The notes beneath the pieces are model-generated. The model had not been told where the DNA came from. It saw only the letters and a program-made list of their open reading frames with translations, and did not search any database. Positions 44,276 to 55,120 of a DNA stretch of 64,000 nucleotides are shown here, in pieces. The stretch spans positions 60,766,192 through 60,830,191 of the forward strand of contig OX031061.1 of the NCBI GenBank assembly GCA_943736015.1, in the 5' to 3' direction. How positions within the stretch are numbered: the stretch's first letter is position 1; each line of letters starts with the position of its first letter. The DNA is from Tridacna crocea. Taxonomy: Eukaryota; Mollusca; Bivalvia; Cardiida; Cardiidae. The translations under genes were made by a program, and so were the position numbers.

Positions 44276-45029
44276 TGGCATTGTTGTTGTAGTCGTCGTT
44301 TTTTTTTTTTTTTTGTTTTTGTTTTGTTGTTGTTGTTGTTGTTGTTGTTGATGATGATGATGATGATTGCAAAGGGCAAGGGCCATGGCGTCGTTGTCTT
44401 CATTGTCGTTTTTGATCAAGCAGGGATTGTGACGGCTGCGGTGGTTGTCGCGTCGTCATGACCGTTGTTGTCGGTATTGTCGGTTATTGTTTTCCTATTT
44501 GAATGCGGTCGAATTACCAAAATCTAGCCTCAAATGGCCTTGGGGTCAGAGGGTCGACTGAAGTTATTTCGGGTTTTTTTATACGAAAGTCAAATAGACG
44601 ATTGAATTACCAGACGGGGTTAAAAGGTCTCATATGGCCTCTTGATACGTGTATTTTTGTCTTGTATTTATTTGCTTGTCCTTTCAGTCCACAGCGTAAA
44701 GTACTGTTGCGGATACTGTAGATAAAGATCAGACTGCACAGAAGGTGGTGCAGTCTGATCTTCGATCTACACTGTCTCACTCTTTCTCTTTCTCACGGTC
44801 AAGAAAAGTCTTTTTATCGCAATGTTTAGATCGTGTCAACTGCATGTACATGAAAATCAAGTTTGCATTTAACCCTTTGGCTGCTAAGCGACACTCGCGT
44901 ACCTTCGGCGGACAGTGTAGATCAAGATCAGACTGCACAGAACTTGCAGTCTGATCTTTGATCTACACTGTCCGACAAGGAGATCCTATTTCCCAAAAAC
45001 ATAACTTTGAAGGAGCAATATTTGGGTTA
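44276..45029. repeat. Microsatellites and family C copies
   Basis: 44277-44370 is (GTT)n/(GAT)n. 44695-44785 is a family C core. 44869-45033 is a short family C copy with TTAACCCTTTGG at the left whose right TTAA is also the left TTAA of the next family A copy. Confidence 0.65.
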
Positions 45030-45257
45030 TTAACCCTTTCCCAAACCACAAATTTTGGACTCTTCCAAACCAAATGAGTTTGTACACGACAATTTTAGAT
45101 TTTGAGAAAATGGCATAAAGTCCTCAAAAAAGGTAGAAAACACTGTGGAAAAAGGAGAAATTGCTCGTTACGAGCAATTTCTTCTTTTCCCACATTGTGT
45201 TCATAAGACTTTTACTGCAGACACGTAAAAACCAGGGCTTGTTTGGGAAAGGGTTAA
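45030..45257. mobile_element. Family A MITE, GCTCGTTACGAGC core variant
   Basis: 228 bp, TTAACCCTTTCCCAAACCAC to TGTTTGGGAAAGGGTTAA. Confidence 0.85.
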
Positions 45258-45676
45258 TATCAAATTGAAAATTTAGTTTTAGTTAAATGGCAGGATAAGG
45301 GTTTTAAAAAAAGAAAGTCGCAGGTACTAAGTTTACAGTACAAATACTTAACTGTGTACATAGCTTTCAGCTTTTATGTTGTTGTTTTTTTATACCGTAA
45401 CATGTCCAAAGCATACATTTCTGATAGCAAAAAGGAAATAAAAAACATTTCGTTCAGACTGCTGGTGTTCGATGTAAAATGAATTACTGATAAGGAAAAA
45501 ATGTCAAGAAAAAATTTAAAATTGTACGCATGTCAATTCTGATTCTGCTCCGAGATTCTTCGGAAATACAAACCACCGACATGTAGGGAAAGTAAAAAAT
45601 CCAAGGTAAAGAAGTCAAATAGAACATAAACTTTACATTTAGTTAATCACAAAACAAATACGAACTCATTGTCACC
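45258..45676. other. No recognisable feature
   Basis: Unique-looking AT-rich sequence. Confidence 0.4.
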
Positions 45677-45885
45677 TGAACCCAATTCCACACAGTCCCT
45701 ACTTTTGACGACCCTGAGAAAGAAGGCTTTAGAAAACATTGTGAGAAAAGGAGAAAATGCTGGTAACCAGCATTTTTTTCCTTCTCCCACAATGTTTTCT
45801 ACACCTTTGACTCGGGGCGACATGATTCACCACAGCCATGAACAAGTGTCCAAGTCCCCTGCCACCTGACCGTACAACTAATAAA
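45677..45885. repeat. Chimera of family A and family D
   Basis: Family A runs from CCAATTCCACACAGTCCC to TTTTCTACACC, then switches without a gap to the family D hairpin (TTTGACTCGGGGCGACATG) and ends CACCTGACCGTACAAC. Each half is cut. Confidence 0.7.
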
Positions 45886-46547
45886 GTATCGATACATGTC
45901 AACATGCGCGGACTGTACAGCCTGACTTAGTGTCACACTTTTTTGCGGGTGCATTAAGCCCCCTTTTTACAGAGCGTGTACTGATACTTTTCCTCTGCTC
46001 AAACACTCGATAGACGTTCCAGTCTCTTTTACAAAGATAAAAAAATAGTAAGTCTAAGATCAGACTGCACAATGTCATATCATGCTGTTGGATCTTTGAC
46101 CTACACTGATCTCCGAAATCGACTGAAATTGTAACTCGAACTCAGGTATTTACCCACGGAGGCTGTTATACGTCATTTCACGTGTGACCTCAAAAATGTC
46201 ATTTAGAAATAAATATAAAATAGTGTACTTTAAATAAATTGCTTTTCCGTAATAAATCATTCATCTATTTTTAGTCAAAAAGGATTTAGTACAAAAAAGT
46301 TAACTAATATCAGTACAGTGACTTTTTAGTTCATTGAACATGGCGCAAAAATCTTTTATTTGACTCTCTGCTCCGCTGTCTTTCACGTAACGGTTTATTC
46401 TAGGGAAATGTCTCTTTATTAGGTGTAATTTAGAAAGTTACTTTGAGAAATTGGCGTTTTGCTTTAACCCACCCCCACCCCACACGCCCCCACCCCTTTT
46501 GAAAGAAACATCCCACCGGTAGATTTCAGTACACACAGAGATCCGGG
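45886..46547. repeat. Family B and C fragments
   Basis: 45895-45975 resembles family B. 46050-46115 is a family C core. 46120-46540 is unrecognised apart from a C-rich CCCACCCCCACCCC tract near 46470. Confidence 0.5.
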
Positions 46548-46744
46548 TCCGTATTCACCAACCATTCTTGAGAATATTCTTAATCTTATTCCCTAATGTT
46601 TTCTAAATTTGTAAGTAACATAACTTCTGATTGACTAAACCGAATGGTTCAGCCAATCAGAAGTTGTGTTACTTACAAATGTAGCAAATTCTGGAGGGTA
46701 AGACAAAGAACGTTCTTAAGAATGGTTGGTGAATACGGGCCCCG
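46548..46744. repeat. ~197-bp palindrome (family F)
   Basis: GTCCGTATTCACCAACCATT at the left and its complement at the right, centred on CTAAACCGAATGGTTCAG. Nearly perfect pairing. Confidence 0.85.
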
Positions 46745-47464
46745 TACTAGTTGTAGCCAACGATTCTTTAATTGGTAGTGGGGACTGAATAGTTTCCAAG
46801 AAAGAGCAAAATTCCGACCAGTTTTCCAGTTTTCAGGCAAATAACCCCTTTAACTTCAAAAATATCTCTTAAACCCCGTTAATCTATACTATAGTCTATC
46901 GTTTTACCTTATTCCTCATTACTTATAAAATTTGCAAATAAACAGTTTACAAGACGACCAAAGTTGCAGAAGGTAATAAAAAGGTATTTCAAAAAGGTAC
47001 ATTTTTCTTTTCTTTTTAGAAAAAAAAATATATATTTTAAAAAGAAGACAATCATTTCGTTCTTTTCCGACAGTACTTCCGAAGGCCTTTTACACCATGT
47101 TCATTAAAACAGTTTTTTTAGCAAATGGGTGCATTCTGCACTGTATAACATCCGACCGTTTAGACAATGGAATATAATTACTGATGACAGAGTGTGAAAG
47201 ACAATGTATTGGAGTAAGTTAGTGCTTTACCTGCACAGTATTCCGCAGTATTATTTAATTTCTACCCATTATATCAATAGAACAAGTTTAAAACAAAATC
47301 AACTGTCAAAATTGCAATCACTATGCTTCCATCAATTTGTCATGTATTCCCAAGTGAACCTTCAAAATTGCTATCACCATTCTCACATCTTTTTGTTCTT
47401 TTTTTCCAGATAAGGTACTAATCAAGATCTGAAGATGTCATGTAAGTTACGGTTTTTTCTGATT
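46745..47464. other. No recognisable gene; one short splice-bounded exon candidate
   Basis: 47410-47441 lies between ttctttttttccag and GTAAGT but has stops in all three frames. It contains ATGTCAT at its end and could only be a 5' untranslated exon. The rest is unrecognised. Confidence 0.3.
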
Positions 47465-47676
47465 AACACTTCTCCTGCTGAATGAATTAAATGAAACTTT
47501 TCAGGCCAATAGTAAAAACCCAAACGAAGCTATTTCAGATGAATTCTGTAAAAGAAAAAGGACTCCATATCGGATAGTGTAGATCCAAGATCAGACTGCA
47601 CGTTCTGTGCAGTCTGATCTTGATCTACGCTGTCCGCAAAAGGTCAGCAAGTCGCGATAAGCAGGATAAAGGTTAA
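47465..47676. mobile_element. Family C hairpin MITE
   Basis: TTAACACTTCTCCTGC at the left, GCAGGATAAAGGTTAA at the right, with the hairpin GATCAGACTGCACG/TGCAGTCTGATC and a CTGTCCGCAAAAGG flank. Confidence 0.75.
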
Positions 47677-48014
47677 GATCATTTTATAACCTGTTTTGTA
47701 TTTCCCTTGGATAAAAACATCTTCACTTCGCCATGCTTCGACCGGTAAGACAAGGATACTATGGTTTGGCATGTAGGAATGTTTTAAGCAATATCTCGGT
47801 TATATCATGGCTTCTGTTTTATCTATATTTCATCAGTGCTTCACACTAAAATCTACTTTTAAACATTTCCTAAATTTTCCATGTTCTATGGTTAACATAC
47901 CCCAGAGCAATTAGTTATTATACAAGTATACATGTATGCCTTACTCTTGCATGTTTAAGCTAGAGAATACTTTGATTTTACATCTGCATCGCATATGAGG
48001 AATTTTAAACCCGC
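47677..48014. other. No recognisable feature
   Basis: Unique-looking intron sequence of the - strand gene. Confidence 0.4.
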
Positions 48015-48243
48015 TTAACCCTTTCCCAAACGACAAACTTTTGGACTAGACCAAATTGAAAACATTTGCAGCCGACAATTCAACTCTTGCTGAAAAGATT
48101 ATTTCTGTCTATGATAGGGTAGAAAACATTGTGGGAAAAGGAGAAAATGCTGGTTACCAGCATTTTCTCCTTTTCCCACAATGTTTTCAAAAGGCTACTA
48201 TTCCAGACCCGTAAAAACCATGGATTGTTTGGGAAAGGGTTAA
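48015..48243. mobile_element. Family A hairpin MITE, reference-quality copy
   Basis: 229 bp between TTAA sites. Terminal repeats CCCTTTCCCAAAC and GTTTGGGAAAGGG are perfect, and the central stem from GAAAACATTGTGGGAAAAGG to its complement is unbroken. Confidence 0.9.
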
Positions 48244-48759
48244 TTCATAATCCAGCACAAAAACGGTTTTCACAACTTTCAGTCCTTTGATTTTTAATAG
48301 CTGTGTTAATAAGAATATACTATTTCAGTCAAATCATCATCATCATTGTCGTCGTCGTTATCATCATCGTCATCATCACTATCATCATCATCATCATCAT
48401 CATCATCATTTTTCTTCTTAGTTTAAGTAGTTGTTGCTGTAGTAGTAGTAGTAGTAATATTTTAAGTAATACCGATACAAGTAAGTAGGAAACAAGTAAG
48501 TAATTACAGAGTTGAACAACGAGAAAATCCTGTCAATGCTATATCAACGCTTTCCAAAGGAAACATTTCTAGAAAGAAGATTTTTTTAAGGTTGGGGTAG
48601 GGTGGGGGTATTTTTCACCTCAAAAATATGAAAACACATTTTTTATGGTTAATAATTTGGTTATTTATTTGTTAATTTTCATCACCTCATCTCGCCCCCT
48701 AACGAAATTACGGAAGACATCTTTTAAAATCATTGTTGGCAAAAAAGAGTGGTAAAGGG
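48244..48759. repeat. (ATC)n microsatellite region
   Basis: 48333-48415 is an imperfect (ATC/GTC)n tract, then (GTA)n at 48440-48455. About 48715-48763 ends like a family A right terminus. Confidence 0.6.
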
Positions 48760-49121
48760 TTAAGGTAGTGGACCCGTAATAGAAAACAGCTATTTCCACT
48801 ATAACATTATTCTGCAAAAATTGCTATGATTAAAAATGAGTTTTATTGTCCTACTTTAACCGAGCCACCTTTTTTTTTTTACTTTCTTAGAATTATAATT
48901 TATAAATCTATAACAATTATATTCTCATTACAAAGGGAGATAATAATTACCTCCCTTTTTTGGAAAACTAATAACAGTATCAACAAATAATTTCAAGATA
49001 GACATCAAAGGAATTTCTGGTCGGTTAAAAATGTCTTATATCTGTATAAATCCTTATTTATCAACTATCAAGAAATTTTATGCCATGCTGCCCTAGAAGT
49101 GTTACAGTCTTACTACCTTAA
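48760..49121. mobile_element. Family I TTAA element in intron 1 of the - strand gene
   Basis: 362 bp with ends TTAAGGTAGTGG and TACTACCTTAA. Its right end is 9 bp from the intron 1 donor (ACTTAC at 49130-49135 on the + strand). Confidence 0.8.
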
Positions 49122-49135
49122 AACTCCACACTTAC

Positions 49136-49205
49136 TTGTTATCGGAGCAGCCTGTATAGTTACAAACAGTGCGAAACAAAGGCTTCCTCTAAGTATGTGA
49201 TCCAT
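49136..49205 (-). CDS. First coding exon: signal peptide
   Basis: On the - strand an ATG (49205-49203) opens MDHILRGSLCFALFVTIQAA and PIT, a short basic start followed by a hydrophobic core and an Ala-Ala-Pro cleavage-like end. After 23 codons plus one base the donor is AACAA|GTAAGT, phase 1. That matches the phase-1 start of the cysteine-rich exon at 38538 and gives a Thr-rich mature start. It marks the 5' end of the - strand gene's coding region. No TATA-like promoter was assigned upstream. Confidence 0.7.
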
Positions 49206-49363
49206 TGTCCAAATACAACAATACAATACAGCAGGTCAAATATAAAATCAGGAAACGAAACACGAACCGTCTTACTTGTCGAACTTTTGATAAATGATTG
49301 CAGACAAGCGAGTGACACCCTTTTATATACCTTTGACAACCCTTTGTGCATTAAGTCTTTATA

Positions 49364-49583
49364 TTAACTCTCTTAAAATTTTGCACTTGTCTAATTTGAA
49401 AACATTTGCAGAGGGCAACTGGTATGTGGATCAAAAGACGGAATTTGTCTTTGATAGGGTAGAAAACACTGTGGGAAAATGAGAAAATGCTGGTTACCAG
49501 CATTTTCTCCTTTTCCCATAATGTTCTCAAAAGCCTTCTTTTCCAGGGGTGTAAGAAGTCGGAATTGTGTCGTCAAGGGTTAA
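49364..49583. mobile_element. Family A hairpin MITE upstream of the - strand gene
   Basis: TTAACTCTCTTAAAATTTTG to GTCAAGGGTTAA with an intact CTGGTTACCAG core. It lies about 160 bp upstream of the start codon and could overlap the promoter or 5' UTR. Confidence 0.8.
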
Positions 49584-50084
49584 GATTTATTTTGTCGCGA
49601 ATGTAACTGCATATTGCTGAATGTAGATTTAAAAAAAAAAAAACCTCTGGACTATCAATCCTGAGGCCGGATGTTCGATACCCGACCCAACCAGGACCTT
49701 TCTATGATACCTTGTGTCTCCCACCCAGCTATAGGTGAACTGGTTTGGAACCCAGAGGTAACCTCGCGTGTATCGGTGCTTTACACCGGGCATGTTTAAG
49801 AACCAAGGAAATCTATTCGAAAAAGAGCTAGGTGGCACGGAATTCCTTGTATCCGATTCTTTCTCTCTAATGGTCCATACCATATACTCGTATACCTAGA
49901 GCACGGAGGGACCTTAATCCTTCAAAGTCATCGTCGTTTAGTAATAGCGCGGACGTTACCGAAAGCAGCTCGAACCTTGGCGAAAGCACCTTTGGCCCAT
50001 ATAGAAAGCACCTAACTATAAGCAATTTAACCCTTAGCCTACAAAGTCATCATCATATTTGAGCCACGCCCCCGCCAAAGGGGG
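49584..50084. repeat. tRNA-like SINE remnant
   Basis: 49650-49720 carries a B-box-like GATGTTCGATACCCGACC. The remainder is unrecognised. Confidence 0.4.
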
Positions 50085-50320
50085 CTTAATGCATCTGCCT
50101 TGTACATGATGCCAGCCCAATTCATCACCTAATAATGGAACTGTAAGAGCTACTTTCTGTAATCACCGACTCTATCACGAGGTAGACTGGTCCAATAACA
50201 TACAGAAAATTTGACCGACAGCGAAAAGTTTCGGCCCAGGTCAGCCTGCGCGGACTGCGCAGGACGACCTGGGTCGATACTCCTCGCCCATGCATTAAGC
50301 CCCCTTTTCACAGAGAGCAG
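50085..50320. repeat. Family B repeat, fairly complete
   Basis: Ends AAAGGGGGCTTAATGCATC and ATGCATTAAGCCCCCTTTT are inverted repeats. The core is CAGCCTGCGCGGACTGCGCA. Confidence 0.75.
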
Positions 50321-51211
50321 TTCATTTATTTTAGGTTTCAGGATGCGGTATGTCTTTTACGCGTCATGACGTTACTATGACAGCTAATGCGTTACAGAAA
50401 AAAATGTGACCCTGTACCAAATATTAAAATTTCACTCGCGGCAGAATTGAAACTTGTAGCAGACTGCATATATATCAAATGTGTTACAAAACGAAGGAAT
50501 TCGACTATGAAATGGAACGAAAACATTGTAGACAAAGGAGAAAATGCTGGTAACCAGCATTTTCTCCTTTGCCCACAATGTTTTCGTGAGCCGTTTTCAT
50601 CGGGGTCGCAATGTTAAGATTTTGATTGATATAAACTAAAATAGAGCACCCGAAACTTGTAAACGATTGGGTTGAGATATCGTCGGTTTACTTCAAAAAC
50701 CTAGTAACTATAGCTTGAAAGAAGCTGTGGTTACGGGGTTTTTGAAGTAAAACGACGATATGTATCTTGGGCTATATTCGTGATTGAAAAAAGATGTGCA
50801 TAATTTATACAATCAATATAATTTTTACGCAAGTAAAGATATTTTGAGAAAGATGCAAATGTTATCTAATTCCTCATCAGTTTATCAGATATCTTGTTTT
50901 CGTCAAAAATCCTCCTCATTGAAAGTATTTTTAAGTGTTATTTTTTTCCTAAAAAGGGCCCATTCAGGTTTTCATTACGCAAACAAAAATTTCTTGTAAA
51001 CACCCATAATTACATCTTACGGAGTTTGGCAGTGTGGCTTGCAACACGCAAAACAGGAGTATCAGGACATTTGCGTAAAGTGCCGTTTCGGATCAATCCG
51101 AAACGACATTTCTGTTTTTGTGTAATTTTCTGTTTTGCACAAGTCTACTGTATTTTATGTAGTCATTTCGTCTGACTCGTTCATTCATTCATTCATTCAT
51201 TCATTCATTCA
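50321..51211. repeat. Family A half-copy, hairpin and microsatellite
   Basis: 50515-50610 is a family A core without ends. 50683-50768 is the hairpin related to 2878-2956. 51005-51180 is a dispersed repeat. 51180-51210 is (ATTC)n. Confidence 0.6.
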
Positions 51212-52862
51212 CATCTCACCAAATTATATATATATATATCATTGACATCAATATGAAAAAATTACCAACAATGAAGAATCATAAAATTACAAAAAGAAAT
51301 TGATGGCGTTCCCTTAAAAGGCCACGTAGCCTCTTAAGATACTTTTTTAGATTACGAGCCAGAAATAAAAAAAAAAGCATTGTGGGAATGTCAAGTGACT
51401 GGCACGTGACTAATGACGCTTAGATTACATGAAACATGTAATTATTTTCCATCATGTCTTCTTCGGACGTTGTGCTTGAAGCTTTGTCGGTGTATTTCCG
51501 GTATGTAAATGAGCGAGTTGCTCATGTAAAAATAGACTGTGTTTCCCGTTGGTGTCGACGTGGGCCGTAGTAAATCTTTAATTTGTCTTGTTGTCTCGGA
51601 TGGTTTTCGACTACTGGGGTTTTGTCAATGAAAATAAAAAGGCTTTGGGAGTAAAGGGATGATTTTTTTTTTCGTCCAAAATCTGAAAGGCCACCTTTAA
51701 AAGACACCTCATCATTTGATGTGTTATCTGCAAATGTTAGACGGTTCTTAATCTTTTCCTTTCGGTAAGGATTTAATTCTTGTAAAATCTCTGTAATCAG
51801 TCAGTTTTAATAGTGATAAAGATTTCTATCATAAACAAACCATGTCTGATTGCTTTATTACCTTACTGTATCTTTCTCGAGATAAAATTCTTTGTGTGGC
51901 CCGTAGGGAGTTGTAAAACAATCATCCCCTTGGGATTCGAGATCTCATTAAGGCCTATCAAATGAATATCTGTGTTAAGGGTTTCCCGAGCCTACCTAGA
52001 AAAATGTTGCCGATCTTAACCCTTTCCCAAACGACAAACTTTTGGACTTGACCAAATTGAAAGCATTTGCAGACGGCAATTTAACTCTTGCTGAAAAGAT
52101 GATTTCTGTCTATGATAGGGTAGAAAACTTTGTGGGAAAAGGAGAAAATGCCGGTTTCCAGCATTTGCTCCTTTTCCCACGATGTTTTCTAAAGGCTTCT
52201 ATTCTAGACCTGTAAAAACCAGGGAATCCTTCGGTTTTGATTTGATTGATTGACTTCTTGTTTATTTATCGTCGCCATCTGTTTCCCATATGTGCGACAC
52301 CTCCTAAAGGCTGTTAGTATTGTTACGGAGGAGAGAGTGCAGATACAAGAAGAAACCCATCCTAAGTTTCGGCTGGGTCTTTAAAGATGGCCCTTTAGAT
52401 TTTGGGAAGAAAATTTTACAAAATTGCAAAAAAATCATCCTTATACTCCCAAAGCCTTTTAATTTAAGAAATTAAGATGTTTTACTACGGCCAGGTTGAC
52501 ACCAACGGGAGACAGGTTCTATTTTTAGATGATCAATTGGCTCATTTACTTACAGGAATACACAGAAGAAGCTTCAAACATAGCGTCCGAAGAAGACATT
52601 ATGGAAAATAATTATTACATGTTTGTTATGAAAGGGAATTTAAGCGTTATGAGTCACGTGCTAGTCACTTGACATTCCCATAATGCTTTATTGAGTTTTG
52701 GCGCGAAATCTAAAAATAGCTTAAGAAGCTGCGTAGCCTTTTAAAGGAATACCATCAAAAAAAATCTTTTTTGTAATTTTATAAATCTTAATTATTGATG
52801 ATTTGTATTATTTCTTCATATGAATTTCAGTGATATATATATTTTTTAATTTGGTGAGATGT
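51212..52862. mobile_element. Large inverted-repeat element (~1.65 kb)
   Basis: The left arm, about 51212-51712, is the reverse complement of the right arm, about 52366-52862, ending CATCTCACCAAATT and its complement. The arms include ATGTCTTCTTCGGACG, CTGAAAGGCCACCTTTAAAAG-type and CCCAAAGCC blocks. The centre holds a later family A insertion. A partial single arm is at 60490-60800. No transposase is visible. Confidence 0.75.
52016..52230. mobile_element. Family A MITE nested in the inverted-repeat element
   Basis: Starts TTAACCCTTTCCCAAACGAC; the right end is cut after CAGGGAATCC. Confidence 0.8.
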
Positions 52863-52964
52863 AAAAATTCTAAATACCCACCTTTAACGTATTCGGTGTA
52901 TAGGTCCGTCACACGGGACCGCGGTTTAACGTCTCATCCGAAAGACTAAGAAAAAGTAATTTTA

Positions 52965-53045
52965 GAAGGCCATTCGTGGGAACAGAACCCACAACCTCAT
53001 GGTCACCAGTCCAACGCTCTACCAACTGGCCTATGCGGACTGGTC
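52965..53045 (-). repeat. tRNA-derived SINE head
   Basis: The - strand gives ATAGGCCAGTTGGTAGAGCG (A box) and GTTGTGGGTTCTGTTCCCAC (T-arm/B box). It lies just before the terminal exon at 53114. Confidence 0.55.
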
Positions 53046-53113
53046 CGGTTGTGATTTCGGTACATGGTCCACGTAAAACGGTTTCTCTCTGGCTCGACCA
53101 ATTCCTTTCCTAG

Positions 53114-53277
53114 GATTAATGATAGTCATTGCGGCAGGATTTATTCTTCTCCCAACGCTGGCCATGATGGCTTATGTGCAGCGAGTGACTTGGAAAGATC
53201 AAAGCGTTCAGAACGCTGAAGTGGTATTTGTCCAGGAAAGTCAACCAACTAAGCAAATGAATACCTTTTTTGATTGA
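53114..53277 (+). CDS. Terminal exon: membrane span and short tail (partial gene)
   Basis: Acceptor gaccaattcctttcctag, phase 1. It reads LMIVIAAGFILLPTLAMMAY, VQRVTWKDQSVQNAEVVFVQ and ESQPTKQMNTFFD before TGA. A hydrophobic span is followed by a basic residue and a 31-residue hydrophilic tail, the standard type I C-terminus. No upstream + strand exon could be joined to it. The tail recurs at 29.0 and 44.1 kb. It could be the last exon of another receptor or a stranded duplicate. Confidence 0.55.
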
Positions 53278-53509
53278 AGGTAGAGTACTCATGACAAAGT
53301 TAGGAATATTGTTTATTGGTGGTTTTCCCTTTGATCATAAGGAGGAGTAAAGTCCCTAGACAGTACTATATGATGGGTAGAAAGAGAAACTATGTGAATT
53401 TATCGATGAAATTAATTTTGTACCTGAAAACTATATTTTTGAAATATCTTTTGGCTTTAACATTTCATTCCCAACATTACAATGATTTTTTTTTTTTTTT
53501 TTTTTCCGA

Positions 53510-54720
53510 TCTATAAATATTCATGACAAATCAAATGGAGTAGCGCGCAATCATAGGAGGAACTTGCCATTGGATGAAATGGTTTTGGAACGAAAAAGCC
53601 CCGGACTAAGCGATCGGTAGACAAATTTTGTATCATTGCGCCAGTACAAGGCTATGAGGGAGTGAAGCTATTTTCAAAAAATAGATAAGTACTTCTTGGA
53701 TTGAAAACCTCACACAGCGTTTTCTAAAATGCCATGTTCAATTACATAACTGAGTACTACCGAAAAAGTCATTTGCCTGAAGAAAACTGAATTTAATTGG
53801 GTTCATTTCCTTCGGCTTTGCACAAAATACGATACATGGTCTTCAAAATTCAGTCTTGAACTCATAGTGATATTGTCTTCGACAAATACCACAAAAATTG
53901 TACTGAGTAATGGTAAAAGAGACTCAAGGAAAGCATATATAGGTGCACTGGCCGCTTCGAAAGAACTGTAATGATGTTGAAAACGGCGTTGAATGCCATA
54001 CAACATATCACACAAGCAATCGATCAAGTAAAAAGTTTATGGGAAAAAATGCTTCCCAGCCTGCCTACAGCATCTAGGACCGAAAGCCTAAACACAATTT
54101 CTGTTTTTGTTTGGCCTTACTCAAACGTCCAGTCACGGTAAAACCCTTTACCAAACAGTCCCTGGTATACACGACCCTGGGAAAGAAGACTTTTGAAAAC
54201 ATTGTGGGAAAAGGAGAAAATGCTGGTTTATTTTATTGTCTGCAAATGCTTTCAATTTGGACAAGAGTAAATGTTTTGTCGTTTGAGGAAAAGTTAAAAA
54301 CTTATCCTGCCAAATAATACAAATGAAATTTTGATTTTTGTGGTATTTGTCGAAGACAACACCACTATGAGTTCTATATTAAAATATGAAGACCATAATT
54401 CGTATTTTGTGCAAAGCCGAATAAAATAAACCCAATTAACCTAAATCATAATTTGCAGACAAATGCGTTTTTTCCGTGGCTCTCAGATATTTAATTCGAA
54501 ATGGTATTTTAAAATATATTGGCTGAGGCCATCGATTGTGGACATACTAATTTTTGATTGAAAATAGCTTCACTCTCTCGTAGCCTTCTATAGGTGCAAT
54601 GATACAAAGTTTGTCTATTGATCGCTTCGTCCTGTTTTTTTTTCGTTCCAAAACCAGTCCGTCATCCTACGAGTGGGCGCTACTCCATTTGATTGGAAAT
54701 GAATATTCATAGCTCGAAAA
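53510..54720. mobile_element. Large inverted-repeat element (~1.2 kb) carrying coding-like arms
   Basis: Arms: about 53510-53900 and about 54335-54720 in reverse orientation, sharing AAATATTCAT, TGGTTTTGGAACGAAAAA and TTCGGCTTTGCACAAAATAC. Both arms keep an open frame reading VVFVEDN, MSS and SYFVQSR before a stop. A damaged family A copy is in the centre. Partial relatives: 28445-28680 and 43870-44110. Confidence 0.7.
54137..54297. mobile_element. Family A MITE with one hairpin arm deleted
   Basis: The left side reaches GAGAAAATGCTGG and then jumps to TTTATTTTATTGTCTGCAAA, losing the second half of the stem. Confidence 0.75.
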
Positions 54721-54929
54721 ACACGTAATTGATTTGGATATAAAGAATTAATTTTTAACGGATTTTTCATATACATGAGGAAAAATAGTGAAAAACGTCA
54801 ACTAATAACCTAAGACAACTGGGTCCAGAGGACATATGGGTGCAAATGTTGGATTGAATATAGGTGAGAAATATAATGTGCTTGAACAGTTTAACCATTT
54901 ACTCCATGGATACTCATTTCTACGCATTG

Positions 54930-55120
54930 CTTGTAGAAGCTTTTGGAAAATATTGTGGCAAAAGGTGAAATTGCTCGTGACGAGCAGTTTCACCTTTTGC
55001 CACAATGTTTTCTATGCTAATAAAAGGTGTCATATACACATAAGAAACAGCTTCATCCTTGCTGTTATTTAGGGTCAATTAGAGATACCTTAGAAATGCC
55101 TTATGGGGTAAAGGGTTAAA
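54930..55120. mobile_element. Family A MITE, GCTCGTGACGAGC core variant
   Basis: Core TGAAATTGCTCGTGACGAGC. The right end is GGGTAAAGGGTTAA; the left end is unclear. Confidence 0.65.

Noticed and set aside
47410..47441. Coding exon of a + strand gene leading to 53114
   Set aside because: All three frames contain a stop, and using ATGTCAT as the start would give TGA at the junction with 53114.
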